Assembly: GCF_022179725.1 (NCBI RefSeq) | Contig: NZ_BPRC01000010.1 | Span: 1 to 64,000, forward strand | Reading direction: 5' to 3' | Source of the DNA: Methylorubrum aminovorans | GTDB lineage: Bacteria > Pseudomonadota > Alphaproteobacteria > Rhizobiales > Beijerinckiaceae | Length of the DNA stretch: 64,000 nt | Part shown: positions 62,931 to 64,000 of the stretch, in pieces | How the letters are laid out: every line of letters begins with the position of its first letter | How positions within the stretch are numbered: the stretch's first letter is position 1 | The notes under the pieces: generated by a model | Databases searched by the model: none | Seen by the model: the letters and a program-made list of their open reading frames with translations, nothing else | What the model was told of the DNA's origin: nothing | Translations under genes and position numbers: made by a program

Positions 62931-64000
62931 ATGCGTTTCGCCCATTTCTTCGTCGACCGGCCGATCTTTGCCTCGGTCACGTCGATCATCTTCCTGATCG
63001 TCGGCTTCGTCGCCTACGAGAAGCTGCCGGTCTCGCAATATCCCGAGATCGTGCCGCCGACCGTGACCGTGCGCGCAAGCTTCCCCGGCGCCAACGCCGA
63101 GACCGTGGCCGCCACGATCGCGACGCCGCTGGAGCAGGAGATCAACGGCGTCGACAACATGCTCTACATGACGTCGTTGTCGACCAACGACGGCGCGATG
63201 CTGCTGACCGTGACCTTCAAGGTCGGCACCAACCTCGATATCGCCAACGTGCTGGTGCAGAACCGGCTCTCGGTGGCGCAGCCGCGCCTGCCGCCGGATG
63301 TGCGCAACCTCGGCGTCATCGTGCGCAAGGCCTCGCCCGACCTGATGCTGGTCGTGCACCTGCTCTCGCCCAATCGCACCTACGACCAGAACTATCTGGC
63401 CAACTACATCTATCTCAACATCCGCGACGAGCTGCTGCGCCTCGACGGCGTCGGCGACATCTCGATCTTCGGCGGCAACGAGTACGCCGAGCGGATCTGG
63501 ATCGATCCGCAGAAGATGGCCGCCTACGGCCTGACCACCACCGACGTGACGAGCGCGCTGCAGGAGCAGAACGTGCAGGTCGCCGCCGGCCAGCTCAACG
63601 GCCCGCCCGCCGCGCCGGGCGCCGCCTTCCAGCTTGTGGTGCAGTCGCAGGGGCGCTTCCAGACGCCGGAAGAGTTCGCCGACGTCATCGTCAAGGCGAG
63701 CGACGGGCGCCTCGTGCGCGTGCGCGACATCGCCCGCGTCGAGATGGGCCAGAAGGACTACACCACGAACTCCTTCCTCAACGACACGCCCGCGGTCGGC
63801 ATCGGCGCCTTCCAGCGGCCGGGCACCAACGCGCTCGAGGCCGCGGACTCGGTCAAGAAGACGATGGAGGAGCTGAAGAAGCGCTTCCCGCCGGACGTCG
63901 AGTACCGCATCGCCTACAATCCGACGGAGTTCATCGAGGAATCGATCCACGAGGTCTACAAGACCCTGTTCGAGGCGGTCCTCCTCGTCGTGATCGTGGT
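62931..64000 (+). CDS. RND efflux pump inner-membrane protein (5' part)
   Basis: The first 356 residues of an AcrB/MexB-type HAE1 transporter, cut by the window end (usual length about 1050). MRFAHFFVDRPIFASVTSII begins the first membrane helix; VSQYPEIVPPTVTVRASFPG, ETVAATIATPLEQEINGVDN, LTVTFKVGTNLDIANVLVQN and GTNALEAADSVKKTMEELKK are family landmarks of the porter domain. ATG 62931 has a GAGAGG site. Proton-driven export of toxic compounds. Confidence 0.93.
   Translation, partial: MRFAHFFVDRPIFASVTSIIFLIVGFVAYEKLPVSQYPEIVPPTVTVRASFPGANAETVAATIATPLEQEINGVDNMLYMTSLSTNDGAMLLTVTFKVGTNLDIANVLVQNRLSVAQPRLPPDVRNLGVIVRKASPDLMLVVHLLSPNRTYDQNYLANYIYLNIRDELLRLDGVGDISIFGGNEYAERIWIDPQKMAAYGLTTTDVTSALQEQNVQVAAGQLNGPPAAPGAAFQLVVQSQGRFQTPEEFADVIVKASDGRLVRVRDIARVEMGQKDYTTNSFLNDTPAVGIGAFQRPGTNALEAADSVKKTMEELKKRFPPDVEYRIAYNPTEFIEESIHEVYKTLFEAVLLVVIV

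Overview
The window is a high-GC alphaproteobacterial chromosome segment, most like Methylobacterium/Methylorubrum (inferred from GC-rich coding, a MucR-type regulator, LuxR/LuxI pair and a PAS-only small protein; not proven). About 88% of it is one apparently complete prophage, 148-56657, inserted in a tRNA-Pro(GGG) gene. A 52-bp exact direct repeat (148-199 and 56606-56657) made of the tRNA 3' half marks attL and attR; the intact tRNA stays at the right end next to the integrase.

Layout of the prophage: a left-end block of small rightward genes (424-2237) that look like lysogenic cargo; then a long leftward late operon read from about 31 kb down to 2.3 kb. In transcription order this holds small membrane proteins, a second tyrosine recombinase, terminase small and large subunits, a P22-type portal, a fibre-like head protein, scaffold, P22-type coat protein, a very unusual six-fold repeated gp4-like head-tail adaptor, a gp10-like tail accessory protein, three ejection proteins (one with a lytic transglycosylase domain), tail fibre/spike proteins, muramidase endolysin and holin. 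This is a P22-like podovirus plan. A T-rich terminator closes it at 2294-2324.

The centre (31-35 kb) carries AT-rich cargo (a nucleoside-deoxyribosyltransferase-like protein and a membrane protein) and a MucR-like regulator. From 43.5 kb leftwards to 35 kb runs an early operon with a DUF1376 protein, DnaB-like helicase, adenine-methyltransferase-like protein, DUF1064 nuclease, Gp49-like and T5orf172 proteins. A LexA/CI-type repressor (43540-44277) sits between two clusters of three near-identical 16-bp operators that overlap divergent promoters, much like lambda OL/OR. The rightward early operon (44826-56581) holds many tiny genes, a recombination module (SMC-like ATPase, RecE-like exonuclease, Sak4-like annealing protein), small DNA-binding proteins, a broken PP-loop gene interrupted by an AT-rich membrane gene, a candidate tRNA-guanine-transglycosylase-like protein, a Gp37/Gp68 three-cysteine protein, a small alarmone-hydrolase-like HD protein, an excisionase and the integrase.

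The right flank (56.7-64 kb) is ordinary chromosome: a LuxR-type receptor and its LuxI synthase (whose ribosome binding site lies in an inverted repeat), a PAS protein, a glycosyltransferase, a rhodanese, and an RND efflux adaptor followed by the start of the RND pump, cut by the window end.
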